DNA of 64,000 nucleotides from Notospermus geniculatus (GCA_002633025.1 NMRB01000178.1:246118-310117); one strand, 5' to 3'. Positions 33,601 through 46,179 are shown, counted from the first letter of the stretch. The notes: generated by a model not told the origin, from the letters alone. Made by a program: numbers and translations.

Positions 33601-33971
33601 CATTTCTGAGTAAATAATTCGAAATATTTCAAAGTCTTGATTACGGCATGTAAAGTATTCAAGATCAGTGATCAAGGGGTTAACACTTCAGATGTGGTCA
33701 GATATGGGTTAAATTTTCAAATACATCGTTATCCCTTGTAAAACACAATACCAATACAAGTTCACTTGACAACTGTCATACATTCTTAGCTGATATTGTC
33801 CAAAAATCATTGTTGCATTTTTTTCGTTCTCATTTCCTGCAATCTTCTAAACCGCAGACGGTTCACATTTGTCCTGTGTGTACAAAGGCGAACTGACTGT
33901 AGGCATTTTAAAATCAGTATTCGAAGGTGGGTTTGCACAGCTTTCCTTATTATACCACAGCTATCCTTTTA
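30671..33971. other. Gene-free interval
   Basis: Only scattered repeats are seen. The dodecamer GGTGTCGGACGG occurs five times (31868, 32051, 32075, 33031, 33054), usually after TTTT, and C runs occur near 32390. None of the open frames resembles a known family. Confidence 0.4.
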
Positions 33972-35170
33972 TTAGCCCGCTTGGCCGAAGGCCAAAAGGG
34001 CTTATGCTGTGCTTAGATGCCTTAGTGGTGGTCTGTCGTGCGTGCGTGCGTAACATTTTGCCTTGTCTGCACTCTAGCGCCTTCAGTTTTTGACGGATCG
34101 TTTTCATATTGCATGTGTGTATATGGCCCCAAGATCTAGGCCAAGTTCAATTTTGGGCGTGCTGCGACTCCTATTATGGCCACTAGGGGGCGTTTTGTGA
34201 AAAACGAAAAATGGCTATTTTACGCCAATGATTTGAGCTAGAGTGCTCAAATTTGAATCGTAGGTACATCTAATCATGTTACATGATACATGATATATAT
34301 AATGGGTTTTTGATTTAACCTAATTTTGATGGGAAAATAGGTCAAATAACGAAAAATTGGCCGATATTTGGGCTTTGCCTTGTCTGCGCTCTAGCGTCTT
34401 CAGTTTTTGACGGATCTTTTTCATATTGCATATGTGTATATATGGCCCCAAGATCTAGGCCGAGTTCGATTTTGGGCGTGCTGCGATTCCTATTATGGCC
34501 ACCAGCGGGCGTTTTGTGAAAAATGAAAAATGGCTATTTTACGCAAACGATTTGAGCTAGAATGCTCAAATTGGAATCGTAGGTACATCTAATCATGTTA
34601 CATCATATATGTAATGGGTTTTTTATTTAACCTAATTTTGATGGGGAAATAGGTCAAATAATGAAAATTGGCAGATTTTTGGGCTTCGCCTTGTCTGCGC
34701 TCTTGCTTAAAGCGAATCGACAGCGGATTTTGTTTACATTAGGCTGGTGTTTGTAAACACAAAATTCAGCCAATCAGAATGCACTTTGTTGACATTCTGG
34801 AGAAGTTTGTTTACATTTTTTCCCGAAAATTCGTCCCCTTTCGAATTCTATTTCTAAATCAAATTTTTTCAATTTCAATTCGCTTTAATTCAGTTTTTGA
34901 CAGATCATTTTCATATTGCACATGTGTATATATGGCCCTAAGATCGAGGCCAAGTTTGAATTTGGGCGTGCTGCGATTCCTACCATGGCCACTAGGGGGC
35001 GTTTCGTGAAAATGAAAAATGCCTATTTCACACAAACGATTTGAGCTAGAATGCTTGAATTTGAACCGTAGGTACATGTACGTCCAATCATGTGACCTCA
35101 AGATCCAGGCGCCATGATTCCAAATTAACCAAGCGGGCACTGTGTCATTGGCACTATTTTTAGCTTCGCT
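33972..35170 (+). mobile_element. Second copy of the AGCCCGCTTGGCC-bounded repeat
   Basis: It starts TAGCCCGCTTGGCCGAAGGC and ends CCAAGCGGGCACTGTG. It contains three tandem ~330-base units (CTCTAGCGCCTTCAGTTTTT, TATATGGCCCCAAGATCTAG, GGGCGTTTTGTGAAAAA). A TTAA MITE interrupts the third unit. Confidence 0.65.
34707..34888. mobile_element. TTAA MITE, TTAAAGCGAATC family
   Basis: The ends TTAAAGCGAATC and ATTCGCTTTAA are inverted. It splits the phrase CTCTAGCGTCTTCAGTTTTT that is intact in the neighbouring tandem unit at ~34390, showing where it landed. Related copies lie at 37337 and 19300. Confidence 0.8.
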
Positions 35171-36262
35171 TGGCTTTGCCAGCGAAGCTAGTCTCATGGG
35201 CTGGTAACCCATAGCAGACGACGCAAGTTATGAACGAAATTTGCTCTGTGATGTCAACTCTGATCTTCGCCCAGTTCTAGTGCAACATATCTATTAGATA
35301 GCCTTCAACAATACCCCACCCTAAAAGTTCCTCAAAATAATGAATTTGGATGTGAATTTGATGAAATAAACAAGAAATTTCGTTAATTTTGCCACTTCCG
35401 GGTCCACCCACCCCGGGAAAGGTCATAGAGGTCAGATAATTTTCAAGCTCTATTCCAAGTAGTATAGCAGTGCTGGGCATAGGAAGAACAAACTAATAGG
35501 AGCGAGATTGATTGCACGCGCGTTTTACCGCTCATGCGCTTCCCAAAAATGTAGTTCCAAAACATCGTTAGCAGCAGCTGGTAGAAGCATGGGGACAATA
35601 AACTTAGTATCATTTATCAACAGTGAAGGGATAACGAGTCGCTTACCAACTATTTTTGAAGTGGTTAATCCTGTATGCTGCGAATTATCAATTACATGTA
35701 TACCTGGCCTACATGTGTACGCAAAGTGATATCGGAAAAAGTTCCAGAGACTATGGCGAAATTCAGAATTTAAGGTTTGCTCTGGTACTCCGTGACGTCA
35801 CGGCTGTTCCGTCTTGCGTGAGGAGGGCGGTACAATCTAATTTCAGCCCGGCGACCACATGTTCTTTGTTTACATTTTGGACTCGTTCGCTGTGTCTTCT
35901 CTCACTCATACCTGATTAAACACTTCACGAAATTTGCCTCCTGATCTTCGTGTGCGTGGACCTTGACAAAGGTGCATTTTGCTGGGTTACTCAGGGAAGC
36001 CAGCTCCTCTCAATTTAATAAATTAACTCTTTGCCATCCTCCCTATCAGCTATTAACTCCTTCCCACCCAATGCGTCTCAGAAGATATCTATCTCAGTTC
36101 ACCAACAAGAATTGCAGGCCTATCATCTGGCATTAACCCATTCTCACCAAGTAGGTCTAATATGACATCTATCTGGACTCATGGTGATATGTTAACCCCT
36201 TCCCACCCGATGCGAGGGTCCGTGGCTTCGAGAGTCCGGTGAGAAGCTGGTATCGGGTACTC
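35171..36262. other. Interval without recognised features
   Basis: I find no persuasive gene, RNA or organised repeat. Short open frames lack recognisable domains. Confidence 0.3.
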
Positions 36263-36835
36263 ATGAACATGTAAAGACCAGTTGAGCCAAGGTAGTTATG
36301 TTTGGTATCAAACTAAAGCTGATGAAGTGTAGGGGTGAACTGACCTACTTCCATGACCTAGTGACCTACTTAAAGACCAGATGAGCCAAGGTAGTTATGT
36401 TTGGTATCAAACTAAAGCTAATGAAGTGTAGGTTTGAACTGACCTACTTCCATGACCTAGTGACCTACTTACAGGCCAGTTGAGCGAAGGTAGTCGTGTT
36501 TGGTATCAAACTAAAGGTAATGGAGTGTAGGTTTGAACTGACCTACTTCCATGACCTAGTGACCTACTTAAAGACCTGTTGAGCAAAGGTAGTCGTGTTT
36601 GGTATCAAATTAAAGGTAATGGAGCGTAGGTTTGAACTGACCTACTACTTCCATGACCTAGTGACCTACTTACAGACCAGCTGAGCAAAACTAGTCGTGT
36701 TTCGTATCAAAACAAATGTAATGAAGTGTAGGTTTGAACTGACCTACTTCCATGACCTAGCGACCTACTTACATACCAGTTGAGCGAAGGTAGTCATGTT
36801 TGGTATCAAACTAAAGGTAATAAAGTGTCTCTCAA
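36263..36835 (+). repeat. ~100-120 bp tandem repeat, about six copies
   Basis: Each unit reads GACCAGTTGAGC.AAGGTAGT, GTTTGGTATCAAACTAAAG, GTGTAGGTTTGAACTGACCT, ACTTCCATGACCTAGTGACC. Confidence 0.9.
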
Positions 36836-37086
36836 TGAAAACAACTTACAGTGGCCAAGCGAAGCTCTCAAAGCCGCCAGGCTTCTAGTTTATTTGTTGT
36901 TTAGGCCATACCAATTTGATTGTTCGTTTAACAGATTGTTAGGCCATACATGATGGAGCATGAGGGCGAAAAAAAAAGAAAAAAAATGCTAACATTTGGT
37001 ATCAAACTAAAGGTAATAAAGTGTCTCTCAATGAAAACAACTTACAGCGGCCAAGCGAAGCTCTCAAAGCCGCCAGGCTTCTAGTT
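36799..37086 (+). repeat. 92-bp exact-length direct repeat
   Basis: 36799-36890 and 36995-37086 share TTTGGTATCAAACTAAAGGT through AAGCCGCCAGGCTTCTAGTT, with one obvious mismatch (GTGGCC versus GCGGCC). The first copy is continuous with the last unit of the preceding tandem array. Confidence 0.9.
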
Positions 37087-37336
37087 ATACTACGTCCTGT
37101 TCAGCTCCCCAAGCATGAATAGTGGACATTCGCATCAAACCTTTGCCCCGTCACAGATCAAAAGCCGCCATGGGACACCTGTGCTTATGATACTTATGTC
37201 CGTCAATCATTCAATTATGTACTGAACATTGGCAGACGCTCGTTTCAGTCATGGAACTTGCTGCAACTTTGTTTACTGTTTACAGGTGTGTAGGGCCACA
37301 CAAAAATAAATAATAATGTGGTTCTGGTAACACATC

Positions 37337-37527
37337 TTAAAGCGAATCAAAAGCGAAAAAATTTGATTCAGAAATAGAATTTGAAAGGGGACGAATTTTC
37401 GGGTAAAATGTAAACAAACTTCTCTAGAATGTCAACAAAAGAAATTTTCGTGCATTCTGATTGGCTGATTTTTCTGTTTACAAACACCATCCAAATGTAA
37501 ACAAAATCCGCTTTTGATTCGCTTTAA
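37337..37527. mobile_element. TTAA MITE, TTAAAGCGAATC family
   Basis: It runs from TTAAAGCGAATCAAAAGCG to CTTTTGATTCGCTTTAA, with internal inverted TGTTTACA words. It lies in opposite orientation to the copy at 34707. Confidence 0.85.
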
Positions 37528-38456
37528 TTTTCACCTCACCTGTGAGCTTTTGCCGTGGTGCAGCGTCCGACGTCGTCGTCCGTCGTTGACCGTTAGCAGG
37601 GCACGTTTCGTAACCGCTGGAGCTATTGATCTGAAACTTGGTGCATATATACCCCTAGGTCAGATGACCTATGACACCAAGTTTCGGTCCGATTCGATTG
37701 TTGGCTTGGCCTCCCTCCAGGTGGCCAAAACCAAAAACACAAAAAGTGCAATAACTCCTGAACTTACTAATGACTGGATCGTCTCCAAATTTTTAATTAG
37801 GATACACAATACAAAATGTATCTATAAGGTCGTATGTCAGGAATTGGTCACTCAAAAAAGGTGGAGCTGTCACATCCACAATGTTTTTTCACTATTCTTT
37901 TAACCCTTTAACCGTCTTTCGTACGAAGGTCATCATCTGATCATATACATATATATCATTATGTGGATACAAACTCGCCGATTAGTTCCAGAAAATGGCG
38001 CAAATGGCGTCTGCTCCTTGCCAAAACGAGGCTGAATGCAAATGGCGGCTGTGTGTCTGCTGGACGCAAGGCCCAACGCGCCGCGTAGCGGTCAACAGCG
38101 AAGCTAGCCAAAGACTTGTCACGGGTCAGTCAATAGAACTGGACTCATAGGAAATATGCACCTAATGTTCAGATGGAGTATACCGGACGGTTGGTTCACG
38201 TTTTTAGTGGCTGTGAACGTAGATGGATACATTATGTAGCGATATACTGACAGATTTGCTGGGGACTTGCTCTGTGGTTGTTGTAAAATGCGATTTTTGT
38301 AAGATTATTCTGATTTGTGACGTCATTTTCTATCATCATAAAAATATGTTGAGTAGCTGGGATATATTTATAANTAAGTTAAGATTTCCACTTTAGTGGT
38401 GGTTTGAGGGAATCCCTTGGGATTTTCATACTTAAGTAGTTTTATGCATATGGCCC
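37528..38456. other. Interspersed repeat and non-coding sequence
   Basis: 37545-37760 is a copy of a dispersed repeat (GACGTCGTCGTCCGTCG, GAAACTTGGTGCATATATAC, ACACCAAGTTTCGGTC) also found at 61060-61150 and 62140-62290. The open frame across it is repeat-derived. A single N lies at 38374. Confidence 0.5.
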
Positions 38457-39228
38457 CAGGCCCCTGAAGCCTGGTAGCGGGATTATCGGGTGGTTAGCGG
38501 GAATATCGGGTTAAACCATTGTAAACAATGGGTAAGATAAAGAATAAGACAAGGTAGGCAAGCGCAGGACCAGATTTGAACCGAGTGACATCTTCACTTC
38601 GGACCCCTCGTACGACCAGAAAACGCCAAGAAACTGAACATTTTTTGCTTACCACATCATCTATAAGACTCCAATCATTAAATCCATGCATAATTACAGC
38701 CATCATTTACATATTAACAACACAGGCGGCATCGTTTGTGAGCCGAAAAAGCGAATAATTTAGAAATCCCGCCGTCCACTCTCCCCCTGCTGGTAGTCTC
38801 GCGCAGCCTGCCGTTTTGCTCCCCAGTACTGCTACACACAAACGTCTGGCACAGAATGCCGTTTTTGCTGTGATGCAGTGCATTGTGGGAGTGTGAAGGG
38901 GAGAGTGGACGGCGGGATTTCTAAATCATTCGCTTTCTCCGCTCACAAACGACGCCGCCTGTGTTGTTAATATGCAAATGATGGCTGAAATTACGCATGG
39001 ATTTAATGATTGGAGTCTTATGGATGACGTGGTAAGCAAAAAATGTTCAGTTTCTCGGCGTTTTCTGGTCGTATGAGGGGTCCGAAGTGAATATGTCACT
39101 CGGTTCAAATCTGGTCCTGCGCTTGCCTACCTTGTCTTATTCTTTATCTTACCCATTGTTTACAATGGTTTAACCCGATATTTCCGCTAACCACCCGATA
39201 ATCCCGCTAACTAGGCTTCAGGGGCCTG
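38457..39228. mobile_element. Near-perfect foldback with ~330-bp arms
   Basis: The left arm starts CAGGCCCCTGAAGCC and the right arm ends GGCTTCAGGGGCCTG. The arms share GCGGGATTATCGGGTGGTTA, TTTGAACCGAGTGACAT and ATCCCGCCGTCCACTCTCCC, with scattered substitutions only. The loop is ~110 bases. The arms encode matching 60-codon frames on opposite strands, which I take as a consequence of symmetry. Confidence 0.9.
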
Positions 39229-39290
39229 TGGGTAGAGCGTCCGGCTATGAATCTGGGGCGCCGGGTTCGAGCCTTGCGATAGGCGATTTT
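39225..39290 (+). mobile_element. tRNA-derived SINE head
   Basis: An A-box-like GTGGGTAGAGCGTCCGGC and a B-box-like GGGTTCGAGCC occur at tRNA spacing, followed by a T-rich tail. It abuts the right end of the foldback. It does not look like an intact tRNA gene. Confidence 0.5.
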
Positions 39291-39422
39291 TTTCGCGTGT
39301 CTGTTTCTCTGTTTATTTCTTTTTTGCTGAACACTTTTAGTCGCAGGACGAATATCTCCCCAGCCCTTCCCTTTCCCTACAAATCTGCATTTGCTAATAA
39401 ATACTTATAACCACAGATCCCT

Positions 39423-39491
39423 GTCAGCTGCCCTGCATTCAGAGAGACTTCACTGAAGTGAAAAGTCTCTCTGAATGCAGGGGCAGCTGAC
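39423..39491. repeat. Hairpin with ~30-bp arms
   Basis: GTCAGCTGCCC..TGCATTCAGAGAGACTT pairs with AAGTCTCTCTGAATGCA..GGGGCAGCTGAC around a short loop. One extra G is the main imperfection. Confidence 0.9.
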
Positions 39492-39629
39492 GACCATCGA
39501 CATTCCCCTCCCAGTCATCAAAAATATCAACATCCAAACTGATCAATTGATTTGTCATTGTATGTTTCACGGGCCCTTCGGGATCACTCATTTATAAATA
39601 AAAAGTAATTAATTCAAAGCTGATAAATT

Positions 39630-40435
39630 AAGCAACTCCTTAAAAATGTATAGCAACTCCTTAAAAATGTATTTCTAGGGATAGCAACTCCTTAAAAATG
39701 TATTTCTAGGGATAGCAGCTCCTTAAAAATGTATTTCTAGAGATTGTACTACCTTAAGAATGTATTTCTAGAGATAGCAACTCCTCAAAAATGTATTTCT
39801 AGAGATTGTACTTCCTTAAAAATGTATTTCTAGAGATTGTACTTCCTTAAAAATGTATTTCTAGAGATTGTACTAGACCTACCTTAAGAATGTATTTCTA
39901 GAGATAGCAGCTCCTTAAAATGTATTTCTAGAGATTGTACTACCTTAAAAATGTATTTCTAGGGATAGCAACTCCTTAAAAATATATTTCTAGAGATAGC
40001 AGCTCCTTTAAAATGTATTTCTAGAGATTGTACTTCCTTAAAAATGTATTTCTAAAGATTGCACTACCTTAAAAATGTATTTATAGAGATTGTACTTCCC
40101 CAAAAATGTATTTATAGAGATTGTACTACCTTAAAAATGTATTTACAGAGATTGTACTTCCTCGAAAATGTATTTCTAGACATTGTACTTCCTCGAAAAT
40201 ATATTTCTAGAGACTGCACTTCCTTAAAAATGTATTTATAGAGATAGCAAGTCCTTAAAAATACATTTTTGAGGTAGTACGGGAGTGTAAGGAAGTAGTA
40301 ATAGCAGTGCTTCAGCTTTGCTGACACTTCGTGAGTACTCTAGAAATACATTTTTAAGGAATTGCTGTACTCTAGAAATACATTTTGAGGAAGTACAATC
40401 TCTAGGAATACATTTTTAAGGTAGTAGTGTAGTGA
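39630..40435 (+). repeat. ~32-bp tandem array with an orientation switch
   Basis: About 19 units of CTCCTTAAAAATGTATTTCT-AGAGATTGTA run forward to ~40260. After ~70 bases, about three to four units follow inverted (TAGAAATACATTTTTAAGGA). Spacing is irregular and units vary. This is not CRISPR: there are no unique spacers and the host is eukaryotic. Confidence 0.9.
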
Positions 40436-40499
40436 GTAACTGGAAAAATATTTCCATCTTTCACGATCTAACTAAAAATAACAAGAAATCACCTAAAAA

Positions 40500-40810
40500 T
40501 CAACTGCCCGTTCAGGGTAGTTAAAATCTAGTTAAAAGCTAGTTAAGGCTAGTTAAGGCTAGTTGCAACTAGAATCAACTAGAACTTAACTTAAAAGCAA
40601 CTAAAATCAACTAGAGCAACAAGCAGTTAAAATCTAGTTAAATTTTAGTCAAAAGTTAGTCAATTCCAGTTAAAGTTAGTTAGCAACAAAAAGCAACTAA
40701 AATCAGACAAAAACAACTACCTAGTTGATTTTAGTTGCTTTTTAGTTAAGTTCTAGTTGATTCTAGTTGCAACTAGCCTTAACTAGCCTTAACTAGCTTT
40801 TAACTAGATC
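40500..40810. repeat. CTAGTT/AACTAG palindromic block
   Basis: The run CTAGTTAAAAGCTAGTTAAGG..GTTGCAACTAG at 40526-40615 is mirrored at 40720-40807. The whole block is built from CTAGTTR words and their inverse. Confidence 0.85.
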
Positions 40811-40998
40811 TGTAATAATCTATAATCTGTAATATAAACCCTTCACCACAGAATACTAAACACACTGTAACTTCCCCTAGCAACCAGGGAAACAGGAAAC
40901 AATGGATTTCAAGACATCACATACATTACAATCCGTTAAACATAACTGAATGTCACAGAATAATCACTCCGGAATAACACCACCATCAGAATGAACTT

Positions 40999-43900
40999 TT
41001 ACTTGTCATAATACAACTTTAGCTGGTCCACATGCTTTGTTTCTAACCCATTCTGGGTCCGAATCCGAAAATTTACAGTGTTCACTCTCTCCTCCACCCG
41101 AAATGGCCCACTCCACCTTGGCGCAAGTTTCGCAGAGAAGTATGAACTAGCATCTGACTGGTAATGGGTCTTCAACAAAACCAAATCACCAACATCAATG
41201 GTTGCAGCTCTCCTTTTCTTGTCATACTCAATCTTTCTCGATCCAGCCTGCTCTTCCATTCTTGCTTTAGTTTTTCTGATTCTATCCTTGTCTGCAGAAA
41301 CCTTCTTCCTCAAATACTCAGTATATTTATCAACAAGTGACACTTTCTCAGTAGACAGATTGGACAGAGCATTTGTCACAGGAGCAGGCATTTCACGAGA
41401 AAGATTGAGCAGAGCAGGACTCCACCCCGTAGTACGATTCTCCACTGAATTCAGAGCGAATCTGAATTCCGACAAGTGAATGTCCCAAGCTCTTTGATCA
41501 CCCTCTTCCCTAACAAAGCTTGACAACATCGACTTCAAGTCCCTATTAGCCCTTTCTACCCAGTTACATTGTGGGTGATATGGTGTACACCATAACTGTT
41601 TTACTACCCACTTCTCACAAACTGCTTTGAGATACTTAGATGTAAACTGGGACCCATTATCAGTCAGAAGCTTCCTTGGTGGGCCAAATCGGGTGAAAAT
41701 CTCACGAACAAGACAAACACATATTTCTCTACTTGTGGCTCTTTTCATTGGAAAAAATTCCACCCATTTTGTAAAATGATCTCGAATTACTAAGATAAAT
41801 TTGTGGCCAGAATTGCTCTCTGGTAATGGCCCAACTAAATCGGCTGCCATGAGCTCCCATGGACCCTCAGATTCAATCACTTCCATAAACCCAGGCGGTT
41901 TCCTATACACTGGTTTAATAACCTGACAGGTTTTACATGCTCTGACATAGTTGCGTACACTTGTGCCCATTCCTGGCCAATAGAAATCTTGTAACACTCT
42001 TTTCAATGTCTTCTGACGGCCTAAATGACCCGCAGTAGGGGAATCATGCAATTCATGTAAAATATGACTTGTCAGTACTTTGGGCACACAAATCCTGCCT
42101 TCCCGAAACAAACACCTATCCCAAGTGTAATTTTCTGCAACATTTCTAACCTGAGAGATAGCAGAAGATCGCTCTTCATCTGAAGACTCCAAATACTTCA
42201 CAATAGGACCAAGTATAGGATCCTCCCTCTGCAACCGAGGCAACTCAGAAAATTTACCCGTTTGGCCCTTTGCCTGGGCCAGCAAATCTGCTTGACCTAC
42301 AGATGATGGTGGTGAAGGGGGTTGTTTCAGGGAATGGCATGGATTTTGATGCGCACTTTGAGCCCTTTGGCCTTGAACACACGTTGCACACTCGAATTGT
42401 AAGCTGTCAGCTTCCCTGGGATCTACACCAACACATATATCATGGTACCACCTATAGCACTTCTCACACTGAATCCAATCCACGATATCATCTTGCGGAT
42501 CTTTACATACACTAGAAGCACACTTCCCCTGATCCTCAGTATCATTCTGTACAATTTGGTCCACCACACCTATCTCCATAACGGATTCAAAACGTGCATC
42601 ACGTGACAAAGCATCTGGCACCACTTGATACCTTCCAGGACGGAACCTGACTTCAAAATCAAAATCCTGGACACGAAGTACCCACCTATACAACCGTGGC
42701 GCAAGATTCTGCTTCGTAGAGAATATCCACGTCAATGCACGATGATCCGTTATGACGATAGTGTGGCTTCCTTCAATAACCGATCGCCATTTCTCCAGTC
42801 CCCAAACCACAGCAAGAATTTCACGCTCAGTAGCACTGTAATTACGCTCCGCAGTCGATAAAGTCCTACTACTATAACCGATCGTACGCAACTGTCCATC
42901 CTGCATTTGATTCAATGTACATCCGATACCAACTCCACTTGCATCAGCATGCAGCTCGAAGTCACAATCAAAGTCTGGATATGCAAGACATGGTGCAGAA
43001 GTCATAAGTTCCTTCAAACTGCGGACAGCTTGGTCACAAGCATCGGACCAATGCCACCGTGTACCTTTGCGACGAAGACAGTTGAGTGGTTCACAGATTG
43101 TAGAGTACTGTGGTATAAACTTTGAATACCACCCGACCATTCCAAGGAACCGCTCCAATTCTTTGCGATTCTTGGGTACAGGATAATTCACAATAGCCTC
43201 AACCTTCCGTTCCTGCGTGAGAAGACCCCTTTCCGTGACTATGTGGCCTAAGAAATCAGTTTCCGTGTAAAGAAATCGACTCTTCTCCAAACTAGCGGTA
43301 AGCCCTGCCTCACGAAGACACAGTAGGACTTCTCGAATGCGCTCCAGCATTTCCTCGATCGTGTCAGCATAGATGATAATATCATCTATCTGAACCTTAC
43401 AGATCCTACCAAGACAGCCACGCTTCTTCAGAACTTTCTCCACCAATCTTTGGAACGTCGCCGGACCATTTTTCACTCCAAACGGCAACACACGGAACTG
43501 ATAGAGGTTCTCCCCAACTGAAAAAGCGGTCAGCTCACGATCACCTTCCCGAAGAGAGACTTGCCAGTAGCCAGATTTCATGTCCAGCGTTGTGAAATAC
43601 CGAGCACCTTTCAAATCACCAAGTATCGAATCAATCTTTTTCATCGGATATGCATCAGTCTTAGTTCTAGTGTTTAATTTGCGGTAGTCTACACACATAC
43701 GCCAACCCCCTCTCGCCTTAGGTACCATCACCACCGGGCTCCGCCATGGAGACTTCGACTCTTCGATGATACCATCAGCAAGCATCTGTGGTATCTGTTC
43801 TTCCGCAGCCTTACGCTTCTCTGGTGTTAACGGATATGGCTTTTGTTTAATCGGTTCAGTGTTCTCCAATAGTTCAATTTCGTGTTCGATCACATTCGTC

Positions 43901-45553
43901 CAACCAGGTCTATCACACAGAACGTCTGGAAATTCTTGTTTCAGCTGTTCCACCATTTCAATTCGACGAGCATCCAGTTCAGAAGAAACGACCGTTGGCT
44001 TCTCATTAACATCACACACCTCGGGTTGCCTACCAGTCCTGACCCCCAGCAGAGGCCACTTAACTATTGGCATTTGGGTCGAAATCCAATAGCTGTGTGA
44101 GCTAAAATCAATACAAAGTCCCACCTTGTAAATAAAGTCACGTCCTAGCAACACCGGCGTACTCAGGGTTCCTACAACAACACATTCAATGCATGTTGTC
44201 CGTCCACAACACTCAATGTCCAGCATGACACAACCCGATGGTTGGAACAAAGTACCATCGAACCATTTCAACATAGTCTGATCATCAGTTTTAGGTACCA
44301 CTTTCAGCTGCTGACATAACGCTTCTGTTACCATCGTCACAGCGGCTCCAGAGTCCACCAAACCATACGTACGGATGTCACTGACAGAAAGTTCCACCAA
44401 TGGCCGAGAATCAATATTCCCAGACACAGTGGTCTCAGTGTCACTAGGTGCAGTTCCACACCCTGGTACAAACTCGGCCGCCAATGGATTAAGAGATTTA
44501 CCGACATCGACAAAACCAACAGGTTTCCCTTCTTTGTTCTCTGAAGACTGCGACCCTTTCGACAGCTTAGGACAGTTCTTTTTTACATGACCAAGTTCAC
44601 CACACTTGAAACATGCATCCGAATACTTGTTACTTCTCGGCTTCTCATGCTTGTCTGCATTACCATTCGTCTTTGTCTTGCCACCCGGTGGTGGTTGAGT
44701 GGATTGTGGCGTAGACTTTTTCCGTTCTGAGTCACCCTTTTCCTCACGGAACACTTTACGTTGCAATATAAAGTCATCTGCGATTTTAGCAAGATCACGA
44801 GCAGAAACATCGTCCTTCTCAACCAATTTCAGTCGTAACGTTTCATCCCGGACCGTTGAGACAAATTGATCCAACACGACTTTGTCCAACATCTTAAGAA
44901 CTTCCTTGTCTTTCATTAACCTGTCACTCGGTTTGAGCCACCTCAGCATATACTCATCCAGTCGTGCAACAAAGTCCACAAAGCTTTCAGAACTGTTCTT
45001 CGACTCTCTTCTAAATTTCGTCCGATATGCCACAGGAGTTAACATGTAGCGTGTGAGAATCGCCTCTTTCACCTTGTCATAGTCAGACTGATCCCCTACA
45101 GTCAATGAAAAGAATGCCTGCTGTGCATTACCCGTTAAATACGGTTCCAACGTACGAGCCCATTGAGACCGATCGACTTCGTAACGTGTTGCCAGGTTTT
45201 CAAACGTACGCAACCAATAGTGAATATCGTCCTTGTCCGAGAGCTTGTTCATCTCCTTGAGACGTATCACCGATGAATGCTTAACCAGTTTTTGCATCGT
45301 ATTTAATAATCGTTCGTTATCCTCTTTACGAGTCTCCGAAAAATGTTGTAATAACGCCTTGAAGACCGAATCTCCTCCCGATGACTTCGTATCACTATCC
45401 TCCACAAGTTTAGGCAAATCCGCCAGTGCACTCACTTTTTCATCTTTCGTTCTTAACTCAGCCGTATCAATATGATTCAAATCACACAGTTTCGTAATAT
45501 AGTCAGCTGTATACCTACGAAGGTATACCGCCCTTTCCTCCTTCGTCGCCATG
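40999..45553 (-). CDS. Ty3/gypsy retrotransposon Gag-Pol polyprotein with a PHD finger
   Basis: A single minus-strand frame of ~1,517 codons starts at the ATG at 45553 (MATKEER); an in-frame ATG lies further upstream. Domains in order: a capsid-like Gag (YWLRTFENLATRY, near 130); a CCHC knuckle (CFKCGELGHVKKNC, ~314); an aspartic protease (VDSGAAVTM, ~401); reverse transcriptase (PFGVKNGPATFQR, then QIDDIIIYA at ~720); RNase H (LHADASGVGIG, ~869; TDHRALTWI); a PHD-type zinc finger (C-x4-C, CEKCYRWYHDIC, CATC, ~1010-1050); integrase with HHCC and a D-D-35-E core (AADLVGPLP, LTDNGSQF, NWVERANRDL); and a GPY/F-like end (PRWSGPFRVEE). No stop or frameshift interrupts it, so the copy may be young. 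The PHD finger between RNase H and integrase could guide integration to modified chromatin, which is an inference. Confidence 0.95.
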
Positions 45554-46110
45554 TTAACTGCAAGAAAGACAGTCCACAACCATGACAACTGTAGAGACAG
45601 CAGACAGACACACAATCTACACAGTTCACCTCCAGTTCAGCTGGATTCAGTCTATCACCTGGTTAATGCTAGGTCCGCACAACCATACTATTGTAAAGTT
45701 CCCTGCATGACGACTGGCCACCTACACTAAGAAAGCCAGGGTTGTTTCCCTCATGCAACACAATGTATGCACGGCACACAATGCAGACTGGGCAGTCAAT
45801 GAATGTACTAAAAAATCAAGATGGCGGCTACCTGGAACTCACGTGTTCAACCCAAACAATGTCCAACTCGTAACAAAAGTCTCAATTTCCTCGTTTTTCC
45901 CCGTAGATTTCCTTCAAACGTTGGGCGCCATATGTAGTAGCGGGGTCCTGCTACTAATTCATAATAAATTGAAGAGGAGACTTCATCTGGTGTTGATTAT
46001 TTTCCGTCGTTTATATTACAGAGAGATTCGTGCACACGTCTGGCCTGTTCCACGCCATTCACCGAAACAACCACGATTCCTGCGCGCATGCGCAGAAGTA
46101 CCAATATGAA
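45554..46110 (-). mobile_element. Ty3/gypsy leader and putative 5' LTR edge
   Basis: On the minus strand, TGGCGCCCAACGTTTGAAGG (around 45930) resembles a primer-binding site, and the sequence before it ends CTACTACA, fitting the 3' edge of a 5' LTR. I could not find the same LTR sequence below 40999, so the 3' LTR is missing, displaced or very diverged. The outer LTR edge is undefined. Confidence 0.45.
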
Positions 46111-46179
46111 GGGTAGTTTGCAGACCATTTACATTACAGGAAAGACGCAGCCACTACAAATCACGAAGTGCCGCCGAAG

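Noticed and set aside
39225-39290. Functional tRNA gene
   Set aside because: Box A and B motifs are present but I could not pair a convincing acceptor stem or anticodon arm; a SINE head is more likely.
39630-40435. CRISPR-like array
   Set aside because: Units are degenerate and contiguous with no unique spacers of constant length, there are no cas genes, and the surroundings are eukaryotic.
40500-40990. 3' LTR of the Ty3/gypsy element
   Set aside because: I looked for the sequence next to the primer-binding-site-like motif (TGTAGTAGCGGGGTCC) on this side and did not find it.
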